A stretch of DNA of 64,000 nucleotides, taken from Ctenosaura bakeri. Its lineage: Eukaryota > Chordata > Lepidosauria > Squamata > Iguanidae. The DNA lies in contig CAOLHI010002520.1 in the NCBI GenBank assembly GCA_948474755.1, positions 124,001 through 188,000 on the forward strand. The letters run 5' to 3'. Under the pieces are notes generated by a model. The model was not told the DNA's origin and did no database searches. It saw only the letters and a program-made list of their open reading frames with translations. A program made the translations under genes and the position numbers. Positions 11,168 to 22,165 of this stretch are shown piece after piece (positions within the stretch are counted from its first letter, which is position 1; each line of letters starts with the position of its first letter).

Positions 11168-11430
11168 CACTCACAGACAACAGCCACACCTTTGCGGAAT
11201 TGACGGTCCGTATGGCCAAGTCCCTCCAGCTTGACACTAAGTGTCACAAACTGGAACCTGAGGACACAGTGTTCAGTTGACTTCAAGCAAAAGTCCCTAC
11301 ACCTTCTTATATACCTCTTACATACCTTTTTATATATCTCCCAGCTCTCCTTAAGAATGTGAGGTGACCTTAGAGCAACCCATCATCTGAAAGACCTACT
11401 TCTAAGAAGGTGGGCACTTTGTATAGGATC
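11168..11430 (+). pseudogene. Fragment of an older DIRS-type gag
   Basis: Immediately right of copy 1, one frame reads VRMAKSLQLDTKCHKLEPED, which matches the RMATTLGLK...EPEDDPAF segment of the DIRS Gags. Further on, PSSERPTSKKVGTLYRIF aligns with the PSSAQPIPQRLEHLYRVQ segment of the same proteins. There are stop codons in between. It is a diverged relic of another DIRS lineage next to which copy 1 landed. I found no matching piece left of copy 1. Confidence 0.6.
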
Positions 11431-11439
11431 TTTGATTTG

Positions 11440-12285
11440 AGTGCTATTGGTTTTCTCAACACCCAAAGCCCAACTTATTTTCATGGAGACTGCACAGACC
11501 ATAGGTAAAGCAGAATTAGACTCTGAGGATGGAGGTGTGAAAATTGGAAAAAATAACATCAGCAATTTAAGATATGCAGATGATACCATACTAGTAGCAG
11601 AAAACAGCAAAATCTTGGAAAATTAATGAACATAATCAAGGAAGGAAGTTTAAAGACAGGTTTATATTTGAAAAAAACAAAAATAATGACCACAGATTAT
11701 TTGCATAACTTCAAAGTAGATAATAAAATAGTTCAAAGATTTTCCATACCTTGGTTCAGTCATTAATCAGAACAGAGACTGCAGTCAAGAAATCCGAAGA
11801 AGACTAGGACTTGGAAGGGCAGCTATGAGTTATCATTGAGTACTGAAGTTAGAATTGTCTGTGCCATTGTCTTTACAATTTCTATGTATGGTTTTGAAAG
11901 CTGGACTGTGATGAAAGCTGATAGGAAGAAAATCAATTCATTTAAAATGTGGTGCTGGAGAAGAGTTGTACAAATATCCTGGACTGCCAAAAAAGACAAA
12001 TGAATGGCTCCTAGAGCAAATCAAGCCTGAATTCTCCATAGAAGCCAAGGCAGTTAAACTGAGGCTGTTGTACTTTGGCCATATCATGAGCAGACATGTT
12101 GCACTAGAAAAGACAATATTGCTTGGTAAGGTACAAGGCAGTGAGAAAAGACGAAGACCACATTATAGATGGATAGACTCAAAGAAGATAACGTCCCTGA
12201 ATCTATGAGACCCAAGCAGATGGTTGATGATAGAGTGACTTGAAGGTCTCTCATCCATAGGGTTGCTATAAGTCAAGGTCAACTT
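11440..12285 (+). pseudogene. BovB-type RTE LINE: ORF2 C-terminal part and 3' end
   Basis: Frames read NNISNLRYADDTILVAENS (the RT YADD block), then MYGFESWTVMKADRKKIN, MWCWRRVVQISWTAKKTNEW and LLYFGHIMSRHVALEKT, the characteristic order of the RTE/BovB C-terminus. The 3' end (about 12205-12285) contains the BovB tail with GACTTGAAGGTCTCTCATCC and GCTATAAGTCAAGGTCAACT. Several frame breaks and the 5' truncation make it inactive. BovB is widespread in squamates, so this is a good taxonomic hint. Confidence 0.85.
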
Positions 12286-12289
12286 GTTA

Positions 12290-12855
12290 ACAACAGCAAC
12301 CACTTCAGTTTGGCATGATTTGTTTTTGAGAAGCTCATGCTGGCTCCTGGTAAATTCAGAAGTCTTTTCCAAGTGCTCACCAACTTACTGTTCAATGATT
12401 TGTTGTAGAACTTTTCCTGATACTGATTTCAAGCTGACCGGTTGATAATTGCTTGTGTTTCCTTTCTCCCCTTTTTGAGGATAGGAAAACATTCATCCTT
12501 CTCTAGTCTGTTGGGATCTCTCCTGTTTCCAGGAATACTCAAATAGCATTGACAGAAGCTCTTAGATTACATTTTCAAGTTCCTTTAGTGCCTTTGGAAG
12601 CCGTTAATCTGGCCTGCAGATTTGAATTCTTTAGAATAACTAGGTGTTTCCTTACTACCTTTTCACCTATTCTGGACTGCAGTCCAAGCGGCATCATTTA
12701 TTCTATTTTCACCAGCTAAAGGACCATTTTCATTTTGAGAGAAGACTGAAGTAAAACAGATGTTGAATATTCAGGGATGTGGGGGCTCTGGAAACAGTTG
12801 AACTGAAAAATTTTGGGGTGCTCTGAATAAAATTATCTGATTTAACACTTTGATT
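12290..12855 (-). pseudogene. Antisense CR1 ORF2 relic
   Basis: Read on the - strand, frames resemble the start of the CR1 RT domain: an ILKKGRKETQAIINRSA-like block with the IFKKGKKEDPxNYR pattern, followed by a QYQEKFYNKS block (IPGKxxEQ pattern) and further decayed sequence. It has many stops. DIRS copy 2 is inserted at its right edge and the last 209 bases of this relic are repeated on the other side of copy 2. Confidence 0.65.
12647..12855. repeat. Left copy of ~209-bp direct duplication flanking DIRS copy 2
   Basis: TTTCCTTACTACCTTTTCAC through AACACTTTGATT is repeated at 18940-19148 with a constant offset of 6293 bases and no indel that I can see. The left copy ends exactly where copy 2 begins. 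The first two or three bases are ambiguous because of shared T residues. Confidence 0.95.
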
Positions 12856-13028
12856 GTTCTTCTTCGTGGTCTCTGTGCCTTCATACACTAGGAGCTTTAG
12901 CGCCTGCGCGGTAGCGTTCGGAAACTTCTAGAGCTTGTTCGCTTGGCGGGAACCCCTCCCCCACGCCGGTACTGCGCATGCTCCTCCCGCCGAGCAACGG
13001 TCTCTCCTCAGTTCTTTCTCGTCCGCCG
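12856..13028 (+). repeat. DIRS copy 2 left terminus and inverted repeat
   Basis: The terminus GTTCTTCTTCGTGGTCTC is followed at 12881 by TCATACACTAGGAGC..., which recurs inverted at 18743-18893. The inverted part is about 150 bp, GC- and CpG-rich. Confidence 0.92.
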
Positions 13029-13188
13029 CCGCGTACGGAAGGTTCTTTAGTTTGTTCCTCTCACGTCGTGCTTGGCTTGCTGTTTTTTCACGGTTTTACG
13101 GACTTTCGGACTGTCTTTGACCTCTCTTTCGGACTCCCCCTTCGGTTTTCGTCTTTTTGGATTTCGGAGTTTGGCGTTTCTTCGTCTT

Positions 13189-15640
13189 ATGTCCGCGCTC
13201 TTTAAGAAGTGCGTGTCCTGCGGCCGCAAGGTTGCCCTCCACGACGGCCATAAGGAGTGTCTCTTCTGTTTGGGCGAGTCCCACAACATCCGGACTTGCC
13301 CAATTTGCAGGGATTTTACTCCCCAAACTCTTCGCAACCGCTCCGCGAGACTCAAATCTTATTGTTGGGAACAGTCTCTGCGGGCGATAGACGAGACCTC
13401 CACTTCCAAGATGGCCGACAAGAAGACGACCACGCCATCGACGGTATCGGCGGCTGCCGTTCCGTCCACCTCGTTCGGTATCGGGCTCGGTACCGGCGAA
13501 AACGCCGATCTCGGCGTTACCGAGGATCCCGAAGCTGTCGGCGGCTGCCAAGTCAGCGAAAGGATCCTCGACGGCGAGGAAGGCTGAGGCTCCCCTTACG
13601 GAGACGCCTGCAAAAAAGCGCCCTGCTCCGGACGGAGGCAAGGGCAAGGAGAAGGAGAAGAAGAAGAAGAAGAAGGAAAAGAAGCGCTCCCCGGCTGGGG
13701 ACGCTCAACCTCCTACTCCTCCTCCTACTCAGCAGCCTTCCAAAGGGCGAGGCGAGTCCGTCGACCTCTCGGAGGATGAGATCGAGGACGTTCCCCAACA
13801 GCGCCCGGACTCGCCTGTGGCAGACCCTCCAACCCTGGTGGAGGAGCGCCACCGCCCTCTTAGCCGTCGCAGGTCGGCCGACCTGCAGCAGAGAGAGCCC
13901 TCTGCTTCTCCGGAGCGGCGTTCGACCTCCTTCAGGTCCCGGTCCCGCTCTTCCGAGCGTCCGGTGGCCTCGCCGCCTCCGAGGGAGACAAGAGAGGAAC
14001 AACCTCGCTCGTCTGCCTCCAGATACACCTCGGCGTCCTACGTGGCCAGGTACGCGAGGGAATGTGAATGGAGAGAGCGCCCGGCCTCCTATCGGTCGCA
14101 TTCGCCATCGTACCGGGATCGGTACCATCGTGGCCCGAGTCGCTGGGAGACCTTCCGGAGGTCCCGGTCACCTCGTCGACAGCGCGAATCGCGCTCGCCT
14201 AGAGGGGACGAGGCTCGGTACCGTCGACGCCGAAGCCGATCTCCGTCGGACCGCCGCTCCTTCAGCCTCTCTCCCTCCCCTCGATATCATAGGGCGAGGG
14301 AGCCTTCACCACGGTATCGGGCGATATCGCCACCTCCTAGGGTCACGGCAACGGCGACGCGCCCTACGGAGTCGGTGGTGACTGAGCGGGCTACGACGAC
14401 GTCAGCCTGCCAGACTACCCCGGTCACCACCAAGAGGGTGAAGTCAGTGGTCAGCCATCCCAAGCGGGACGCTGCTGCTACCACCGCCCCGGCTGCGGAG
14501 AAGCCTAGGAAGGCAACACCTGCGGCGACTACGAAGGAGCCGGAGAGCGAGCGGCGAGAGGACTCACCGAGCTCGGAGTCGTACGACTCGAGTGCAGAGT
14601 CTGAGGTGTCTGAGGCGGCCTCCCAGGAGTCTCCTCCGTTGGGATTCGGGGACCCGATCCCAGATTCTGCTCCAGAGGACGTCCACCAGTTCTCTGCGAT
14701 GCTGCTCCGCATGGCCACTACCCTCGGCCTTAAGATCGCTGATGCGGAGCCGGAGGATGACGATCCAGCCTTCTCCGTTTTCGAGGAGAAGCGACCTTCC
14801 ACGGCCCCGCTGCCTCTCCTGCCCCGGGTATCCAGACTGGTGAAGGCCGCCTGGGATAGACCGGCCTCGGCTCAGCCGATACCGCAGCGGTTAGAACACC
14901 TCTACAGGGTGCAGAAGGATAACGCCGGTTATCTATTTAATCACCCTGCACCGAACTCTGTGGTCGTCGAGTCCGCGCAGACGAAGGGCTCCGGCAGGCA
15001 ACACACCACCCCGCCGGACAAAGAGGGCAGGAGTTGGACGCCTACGCAAGGAGGTTCTATTCAGCTGCCTCCTTGCAGATCAGGCTGTCCAACACTCAGG
15101 CTTGCCTCGCGGCATACCTGAAGAAAGTGCTCGATCGCCTGCAACCGGCGATGGAAGCGGTACCGGAGGACATCCGCCAAGCCTCCTCCGTGATCTTCAA
15201 TGAGGCTATCTCCATCGCTCGGCACCAGATGGCCTCCTCCCGGCACGCAGTGGAGATCGCCTCCCGGGTCATGGCGGGATCCGTCGGCCTCCGCCGCCAT
15301 GCTTGGCTGCGACCGGCCGACATCCAGGAGGACACCAGAAGGAGGATTGAAGATCTCCCTTCGACGGTGAAGGCCTATTCAATTCGTCCACAGACGAAGC
15401 TTTGGACAATCTCGTCAAGGCGAGACTGACCGCAAAAAAGATCGGGCTGCAGCCAGCCACTAGGCCCGCAGGGCCTCCACCTTCCGCCCATCCTGGCGAC
15501 GATCTTCCACCTCGTCGTTCCAGCGTTCGGCCCAGTCTGGACAGTCGAGACCGTCCTCCGGCTCATCGGCCAGACGCACGATTAGGCGGCGCCCGCCTTC
15601 GTCGAAGAAGTCCTCCTCCGAGACAAAGTCTCGGTTTTGA
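13189..15640 (+). pseudogene. DIRS copy 2 Gag, three frame breaks
   Basis: Starts at the MSALFKKCVSCGRK ATG. Compared with copy 3 it has one extra base near 13474 (in the CGTTCGGTATCGG stretch), one base missing near 15031 (AGGAGTTGG against AGGAAGTTGG) and one missing near 15350 (CTCCCTTCG against CTCCCCTTCG). The longest remaining frame is 13817-15121 and contains the SR-rich middle and the LGFGDPIPDSAPEDV block. The N-terminal zinc domain is intact: CVSC, CLFC, H and CPIC. Confidence 0.9.
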
Positions 15641-17553
15641 CGTGCCTGGCAGGACCCACCAATACCCACTCTTCAGCCTACCATCAGCGCTCGGAGACCG
15701 ACCGACTCTCGCTCGACACCTAGCGGAGTGGCAGTATGTCACTACGGACTCTTGGGTGCTTTCCATCGTCCGTCTTGGCTACGCCATCGAGTTTCTCGAT
15801 ATTCCTCCTCGCGCGTTTACTACTCCACGCCGTCGAGTCCGGCCCTCCTGGAAGAGATCCAATCCCTCCTCCAGAAAGGGGCGATCGAGCAGCTCCCGCA
15901 AGAGGCCAAGACCACCGGCTTCTTCTCCAGGTACTTCACGGTACCGAAAGCCGACGGTACCCTCCGGCCGATCCTAGACCTCAGAGGGGTGAACTACTAC
16001 ATCCGCCCCAAAAGGTTCAAGATGGTCACGATACCGTCGATCCTACCCTTCCTACATCGAGGGGACTGGTTCGCCTCCATCGATCTCCGAGACGCATACT
16101 TCCATATCGCCATTCGCCCGCAGCACAGACGGTACCTCCGCTTCGCAGTCGACGACACCTGTTACCAGTACAAGGTGCTGCCGTTCGGACTCTCGACTGC
16201 CCCAAGGGTCTTCACCAAGTGCATGGCCCCGGTGGTATCCTACCTGCGGACGAAGGGCGCTTCCGTCTTCCCCTACCTCGACGATTGGCTGTTGGTGGCG
16301 TCCTGCAAACAGAGACTTTACCACGACGTCCACATGACGTTGTCACTCCTGACCCGCCTTGGTCTACGAGTGAATCCGAAGAAGTCCCACCTCGAGCCGG
16401 CGAGGATCTTGGACTTCATCGGGGCGACGCTCGACTCGACCTCCGCCAGGGCGTACCTACCAGAGTCTCGAGCCCAAACCCTGATCCGGGCCGCCGCTCA
16501 CGCTCGTACGGCCCCGACGTTATCTGCGAGAAGCGTCCAGCAGCTCTTGGGCTACATGGCTGCGACGACCGCTGTGACATATCTCGCCAGGCTGAGAGCA
16601 AGACCTCTTCAACACTGGTTCGTCCGCATATCGACCCCCTGCGAGACGAACAGACACTCCGACTGCAGCTGCCGGGAGACGTCCGCTCATCCCTCCGATG
16701 GTGGCAGTCGCGACGCAATCTCATGTCAGGGATGCCTTTCCAACAGCCGACACCGAAGGTGACGGTAACGACCGACGCCTCCCTGTATGGATGGGGTGCC
16801 CACTGCGGCGATCTCAGAGTCCGCGACAGATGGACCGACGACGAGACCGCTCTCCATATCAACGCGCTGGAGCTGCTCGCCATCTGGAAAGCCCTACGGG
16901 CGTTCCGCCATGCCGTGGCGGGGCGCACGGTCCTGATTCTGACGGACAACACCACCGCCGTCTGCTACATCAACAGACAAGGTGGGACTCATTCCACGAC
17001 CCTGCTCGACATCGCGCTCGACCTGTGGGAATGGTGCATTCGCCTGCACACGCATCCCGTGGCGGTTCATCTGGCCGGGCAGGAGAACACCACGGCAGAC
17101 GCCCTCAGCAGGGACACCTCATCCCATCACGAATGGTCTCTCTCTGGAGAGGCGTTCAGACTGATTCGGGACCGCTGGGGCGAACCATCGATCGACCTCT
17201 TCGCGACCAGGGAAAACGCGAAGTGTCGCCGATTCTGTTCCAGAGCGGGCCACGATCGTGCCTCCATCGGGGACGCTTTCCAGTTTCCGTGGACCGGGGA
17301 ACTCCTCTACGCGTTCCCGCCGTTCCCGCTGCTCGGCCGGACGATATCGAAGATCCTCGCCGACCGAGCCGACGCGATCCTGGTAGCCCCGTACTGGCCG
17401 AGGCAACATTGGTTCGCACCCCTGCTACAAGCCGCGCGAGACGACCTGCTCCGGTTGCCACCGACACCGGACCTGCTCTCCCACTCCGGCGGCCGAGTCC
17501 TCCATCCGGACCTGCCACGCCTGGCCCTCCATGCCTGGAGGATATCGCACTAG
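15641..17553 (+). pseudogene. DIRS copy 2 RT-RNase H-methyltransferase-like, two frame breaks
   Basis: The RT core is readable at 15728-16620: DGTLRPILDLRGVN, SIDLRDAYFHIAI, VLPFGLSTAPRVF, YLDDWLLVAS. Breaks are single-base losses near 15815 (in the IPPR segment) and near 16632 (between RT and RNase H). RNase H (TTDASLYGWGAH, INALELLAI, LTDNTTAV, ADALSRD) and the MT-like end (IDLFATRENAKC, APYWPRQHWF) are continuous after the second break up to the TAG at 17551-17553. Confidence 0.9.
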
Positions 17554-18566
17554 ACGATCCCGTGCTCGGTACCGTCCTCGTCGCGGCCAGGAAGGAATCC
17601 ACCCGTCGCAACTATCAATACAAGTGGCGACGCTTCCTGACCTTCGCTAACGAGAGGAGTGAGCCGGTATCGCCCGCGGGGCTCTCGACCGTCCTGCACT
17701 TCCTCCTGCACCTCCGGCAACAGGGCCTGGCGTTTCCATCCCTGAAGGTGTATCTCTCCGCGATCGTGGCATACCAACCGCCACGATCTGCTGCCTCGGC
17801 CTTCTTCAGGAACGATACCGTTAAGCGGTTCCTGAAAGGACTTCATCATCTCTACCCGCCGGTATCGCCGCCGCTACCGCCGTGGTCCCTCTCGCTGGTG
17901 CTCTCGCAGCTGACAAAGCCGCCCTTCGAGCCAATGGCGACCTCGGATGACAGGCTCCTGACAATGAAAACTGCCTTCCTGGTAGCGGTGACCTCAGCGA
18001 GGCGAGCGGGTGAGATCACAGCTCTTCGTTCCGATGAGCCCTTCACGGTCTTCCACAGGGACAAGGTGGTCCTGAGACCTGACATCTCGTTCCTGCCAAA
18101 GGTGGTGTCCAGTTTCCATCTCAACCAGGACATCATCCTGCCTGCCTTCTTCCCGAACCCGACGACACCGTTGGAGCGGTCCCTCCACTCCCTGGACGTG
18201 CGTCGGGCATTGGCTTTCTACAAGGACAGGACTGCTTCCTTCCGACAGACGCCGCATCTCTTTGTTTGCTATGGGCGACGTCGGAAGGGCCTAAAAGTGT
18301 CCACCCAGCGCTTCTCCAAGTGGGTGGTGAGGACTATTGAACTGGCGTATGAGCTCGCGAGGAAGCCTCCGCCAGTCCTGCTTCGAGCCCACTCCACCAG
18401 AGCTGTGGCTACTTCTGCGGCCCTCCTGCGAGGAGTTGACCTGCATGAACTCTGCCGTGTGGCGACCTGGTCCCAACCATCGACCTTCGTGCGCCACTAC
18501 AGGCTCGACTGCCGGTCGCGCAGAGATGCCCGGTTTGGACGTGAGGTGTTGGCTTCCGTGCTGTAG
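17548..18566 (+). CDS. DIRS copy 2 tyrosine recombinase, open frame
   Basis: YR of the lambda integrase superfamily. It cuts and rejoins DNA through a covalent tyrosine link and is thought to insert the circular dsDNA form of the element. The N-terminal core-binding part has RKESTRRNYQYKW and HFLLHLRQQGLAFPSLKVYL; the catalytic part has TSARRAGEITAL (first Arg, about 18000), H-S-T-R as the H-x-x-R motif at 18390-18401, and FVRHYRLDC with the nucleophile Tyr at 18498-18500. The frame overlaps the end of the RT frame by a few bases in another phase and has no ATG near its start: the first in-frame ATG after the overlap is inside the protein, at the EPMATSDD segment. Translation therefore needs frameshifting, reinitiation or another start. 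It is uninterrupted here, unlike in copies 1, 3 and 4. Confidence 0.9.
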
Positions 18567-18609
18567 GACCTGACCCGCCGTCCGACCGGTAAGCTACACA
18601 GTCTCCTAG

Positions 18610-18700
18610 TGTATGAAGGCACAGAGACCACGAAGAAGAAGAACAGGTTGCTTACCTGTAACTGTGGTTCTTCGAGTGGTCATCTGTGCCATCATACACA
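18610..18700 (+). repeat. DIRS copy 2 internal complementary region
   Basis: Left half is the reverse complement of the first about 31 bases of the element; right half is the reverse complement of the last about 60. At the join it reads CGAAGAAGAAGAACAGGTTG. The reverse complement of the join shows what a closed circle would look like: ACCTGTTCTTCTTCTTCG. Confidence 0.92.
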
Positions 18701-18742
18701 CCCGCCCTTCCTCCCCTCTTTCTCAGGTCCCTGTAGGTTCTA

Positions 18743-18941
18743 CGGCGGACGACAGAACTGAGGAGAGACCGTTGCTCGGCGGGAGGAGCATGCGCAGTAC
18801 CGGCGTGGGGGAGGGGTTCCCGCCAAGCGAACAAGCTCTAGAAGTTTCCGAACGCTACCGCGCAGGCGCTAAAGCTCCTAGTGTATGATGGCACAGATGA
18901 CCACTCGAAGAACCACAGTTACAGGTAAGCAACCTGTTCTT
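18743..18941 (+). repeat. DIRS copy 2 right inverted repeat and terminus
   Basis: Inverted copy of the left repeat from GGCGGACGACAGAACTGAGG to CTCCTAGTGTATGA, followed by the right-only tail ending TTACAGGTAAGCAACCTG and TTCTT. The tail holds a CAG/GTAAGC splice-donor-like sequence at about 18922-18930. Confidence 0.9.
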
Positions 18942-19148
18942 TCCTTACTACCTTTTCACCTATTCTGGACTGCAGTCCAAGCGGCATCATTTATTCTATT
19001 TTCACCAGCTAAAGGACCATTTTCATTTTGAGAGAAGACTGAAGTAAAACAGATGTTGAATATTCAGGGATGTGGGGGCTCTGGAAACAGTTGAACTGAA
19101 AAATTTTGGGGTGCTCTGAATAAAATTATCTGATTTAACACTTTGATT
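18940..19148. repeat. Right copy of ~209-bp direct duplication flanking DIRS copy 2
   Basis: Matches 12647-12855 without visible indels and then continues into sequence (TAAGTGCCATATTC...) not found on the left. The original uninterrupted site would therefore be the 12600-12855 sequence running on into 19149. Confidence 0.95.
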
Positions 19149-20640
19149 TAAGTGCCATATTCAATCACATTCAAAGCCTTATGTGGAAATTATTTTATTC
19201 AAATATTTGTGGTAATATGAAGACAATTCCCTTAGTCTGTATAAGAAAATGCCTACGTGTGAAAGAATACTATCTTTTTAAGACACATACCTGACTATAA
19301 CTGAGATGTAACTAATATTACCAGTTGAAATTTCTTATGCTGAAGTACAACTATAGTACCTTCAACCTCACCCACTCATTAATTACACTACTTATCAGGT
19401 CCATTTTTGTACATTATTTTTCATTTCTTCCATGGACAACGGAACGTTAAGATTTGCCAATGCTTGTCTCCTTAGAATAATGACTGGAAATTCATATCAT
19501 GTATTTACCTCATTAATTGATTGTAGCATAACAGTCCAGGCAACTATGGATAAATATGTGTGTGTGTCTGTGTGTGATGTGGAAGATTTTCCATGGAAAA
19601 AAATAGCGATCAAACATTTCTTCATTCCATAAGTCTGCTTCCTAGTGTTATATTACAATATGGACCTTTGCCCCTGGAAGAACAGCACACTTCTTGAGAC
19701 ATCCTCTCAGGCTTGCAGACCATCACTTCTGTTCATTTCAGCAGGGAATCATCAGTGATCTCCACCACACATTTCTTTTTCCTTTGAGAAATGTCAAGAT
19801 CTTTCCCACCCACAGAACTTTCTAAGGCCAGTTCAATGCTGTGCCAGTACTAGGACTGTTGGCTCTTTTCCTGTTCTCTGATGAAGAGGATACCTTTGAA
19901 ATAATAGTTTATCTTTACACTCGCAGCACAGTTCCTGGTACATCTGCTTCTGCATGTTAGATTATTCTAAATCTACTTCAAAGAGTCTCCTGTGTTTTGT
20001 TCAAAACAACTTTTTACCATCCAGGACAAATATTGATGTAGATATTTGGGCCTCATGCTGTTGCACCTTCTCTTCTAGCAGGCTAACTATCTTGTACCGT
20101 CTAAAGGTATAGCTCCTCACATCCTTGGGCCAAAAACCTCAATATAAGACAGCTGTTGCAAGTCCTTGCAGCAGCTGCTTCGCCATCCGTGTTCATTCCA
20201 AATAGGAAGTGTCACAGCGTTCCATGTCTCCCCCTCAGATTCCCCCGTGAGACACCCAGGTAGCTGCTGCTATCTCTGCCCCCAACCAAGTCAGTGATTC
20301 ATTTCCTTTCAGCACTTCCTTCCTTCCAGCAGAAACTCTGCTCCCTTAGACCATGTGTTTAGGCAGAGTCCCTTGCCCCAAACACACTAAAACAGACAAA
20401 CAAGACTCCAAACAATTGGCCAAAGAATCAATCTTTACCAAAAAGACACTAGCTCAGTTTGTTCTGTCTGTTCCATGCAAAATATCTGTGGTCCTCATCG
20501 TGTTAGCTGAGCACTGAGCTGCAGAGTGTGAGAACAGCTGTATAGAGCCAATGGCTTCACCCCCAACTGAGTCCGTGACTCTTTTCTGAACTCCTGTTTG
20601 GTATCAACAATACATACAGTTATACTTATTAGAATATTTT
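19149..20640. other. Unassigned AT-rich sequence
   Basis: No long frame, RNA gene or repeat that I can name. The segment 20130-20600 is less AT-rich and has the look of an old dispersed repeat or decayed LTR, but lacks clear ends. The small open frame 19432-19632 has no recognisable features. Confidence 0.4.
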
Positions 20641-21260
20641 AAAACTTACTCCTTTCTACTATGGGAAGGAAAAAACGGATGATTTAAGTAAGGAGGATAC
20701 GGATACCATGACAGTATTTTTTTTTGAATTTTTAAAATGTTGATTTAGCATATTGGATAAGTCTGAAAGCCCCTTATGAGGTAAAGGTAGTTAACTCCTT
20801 GGGGGAAATAAACTGTTATTTTTTTTTGAGGGGGGAAGAGATTAACTAATGAAAATAGATGTTTAGGGGTTTATATTATAATATAATGAAGTTACGGTAT
20901 CAGTTCAAAGGAAAATGAAGAATTAGCGAAGTGTAACAAAGGAATTAGACATCAGATGCTGTTTTTTGTCCAGTGGGGGAAGTTCTTTTTTTTTTTTGTC
21001 CATTGTCTATGCGTCTAGTAATACATGTTAAGTCCTTTTCGTTTTTATCTGTCTGTAATATATGTTGGATTAGACTTATGCTGGATTTTCTTAGGTTAGA
21101 TTTAGGACTTCATGTTGTATGTATCCTTCAGATCTATTGTATGTATGTATGGATATTATTTGTACCTTATGAATTTGTTTATATGTATAGTTCTTTTTTT
21201 GTCTGTCTTTTTAAATACTTTCTTAGCAGAAAAATCGAATAAAAATATTAAAAAAACCAA
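20641..21260 (+). mobile_element. Possible L1-type LINE 3' tail
   Basis: T-rich tracts of the type seen in the 3' UTRs of the other L1s here, ending in AATCGAATAAAAATATT and AAAAAAACC. This suggests the 3' end of a + strand LINE with a short A-rich tail. No ORF2 sequence is recognisable, so the assignment is weak. Confidence 0.35.
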
Positions 21261-21800
21261 ATACATACAGTTGTCTGTCCACATGTGCGCATTTAACTTT
21301 CACTGATCTATTTGTGAGTTTCTCCAACCCCTGCCCCTCCACCTCAGGCACTTCTTTTCCAAGGGAACTTTCCCTCTTGGAGGCTCCAATCTGGCCACAA
21401 AGCCCTTTAAAAACCTGCCTCTAATCCTCCTCCTCCTCCAGCTGCTGCCTGGCCCACTAAAGACAGTTTGCAGCCAAACTTCTGAGCATCACAAGCCCTT
21501 TCTTGATGCCCCTCCCTCCAATCCAGGAAAGGAAATGAGTATGAGAGAGGAAGTATAAGGCTATCATGGTGACCCACCACCTTTCCCTGACCTGGTTTGG
21601 TCCCTGGTGCCTGTTTCCCCATTCTTTCCCCCTTCCCCCCACATTTTGATATTTGTAATTTTTCTACTTTTTCAGGGGTCCTGCACCCCTAACCCTACCA
21701 AATGTGGAAGCCTAACCATCCTTGTTTTTTGAGGGTTGAAGTGAAGGTCACTGTTTCAGCCCTTAGAGTTCTTACAATTCTAGAGTTGTGCTCTTTGTAT

Positions 21801-22165
21801 TTCATAGAATCATAGAATTGGAAGTGACCTCACAGGCTTCCCTCTCCATGCAGAAAATCCAGCTAGAGCATTCCCATCAGGCAGCTGTCTAGCCTCTTTT
21901 TGAAGATATTCAGAGAAAGAGACACCACCACCTCTCTAGTAATTGGTTCTATTGTCAAAAAGTTTCTTCTAATGTTCACTTGAAATCTACTCTTCTGTAA
22001 CTTAGAATCATTAGACCTGGTGGTCACCGCCTCTGGGGTGGTGGAGAACAAACCTGTCCCAGCTCTTTACTTATTTAAAGCATGCAATCATATCACCCCT
22101 CAGTTTTCTGCTCACCAATCTCAACATGCCTAGCTTCCACATCCTTTCCTCATTTGGTTTTATTT
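21801..22165 (-). mobile_element. Antisense CR1 3' end
   Basis: Starts with the CR1 terminal repeat in reverse (CATAGAATCATAGAATTGGA), followed by the reverse of the ORF2 C-terminal coding part (the TTCCCATCAGGCAGCTGTCT block for GMP...RLD, and the FLTIEP-like block). It is 5' truncated on the right near 22165. Several stops are present. Confidence 0.85.

Larger units (their letters stand above)
12856..18941 (+). mobile_element. DIRS copy 2: young, near full-length DIRS retrotransposon
   Basis: About 6.09 kb from GTTCTTCTTCGTGG to GCAACCTGTTCTT. Same order as copy 1: left terminus/inverted repeat, gag (13189-15640), RT/RH/MT (15641-17553), YR (17548-18566), ICR (18610-18700), right repeat. 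It is nearly identical to copy 3 over its whole length, including non-coding ends, so both come from a recent source. Gag and RT have several single-base breaks; YR is open. It sits between two copies of a 207-209 bp direct duplication of the target. Confidence 0.95.

Noticed and set aside
12856..18941. Calling the DIRS copies LTR retroviruses or Ty3 elements because of the Ty3-like RT
   Set aside because: They have inverted rather than direct terminal repeats, an internal complementary region, and a tyrosine recombinase with H-x-x-R and Tyr in place of a DDE integrase and protease.
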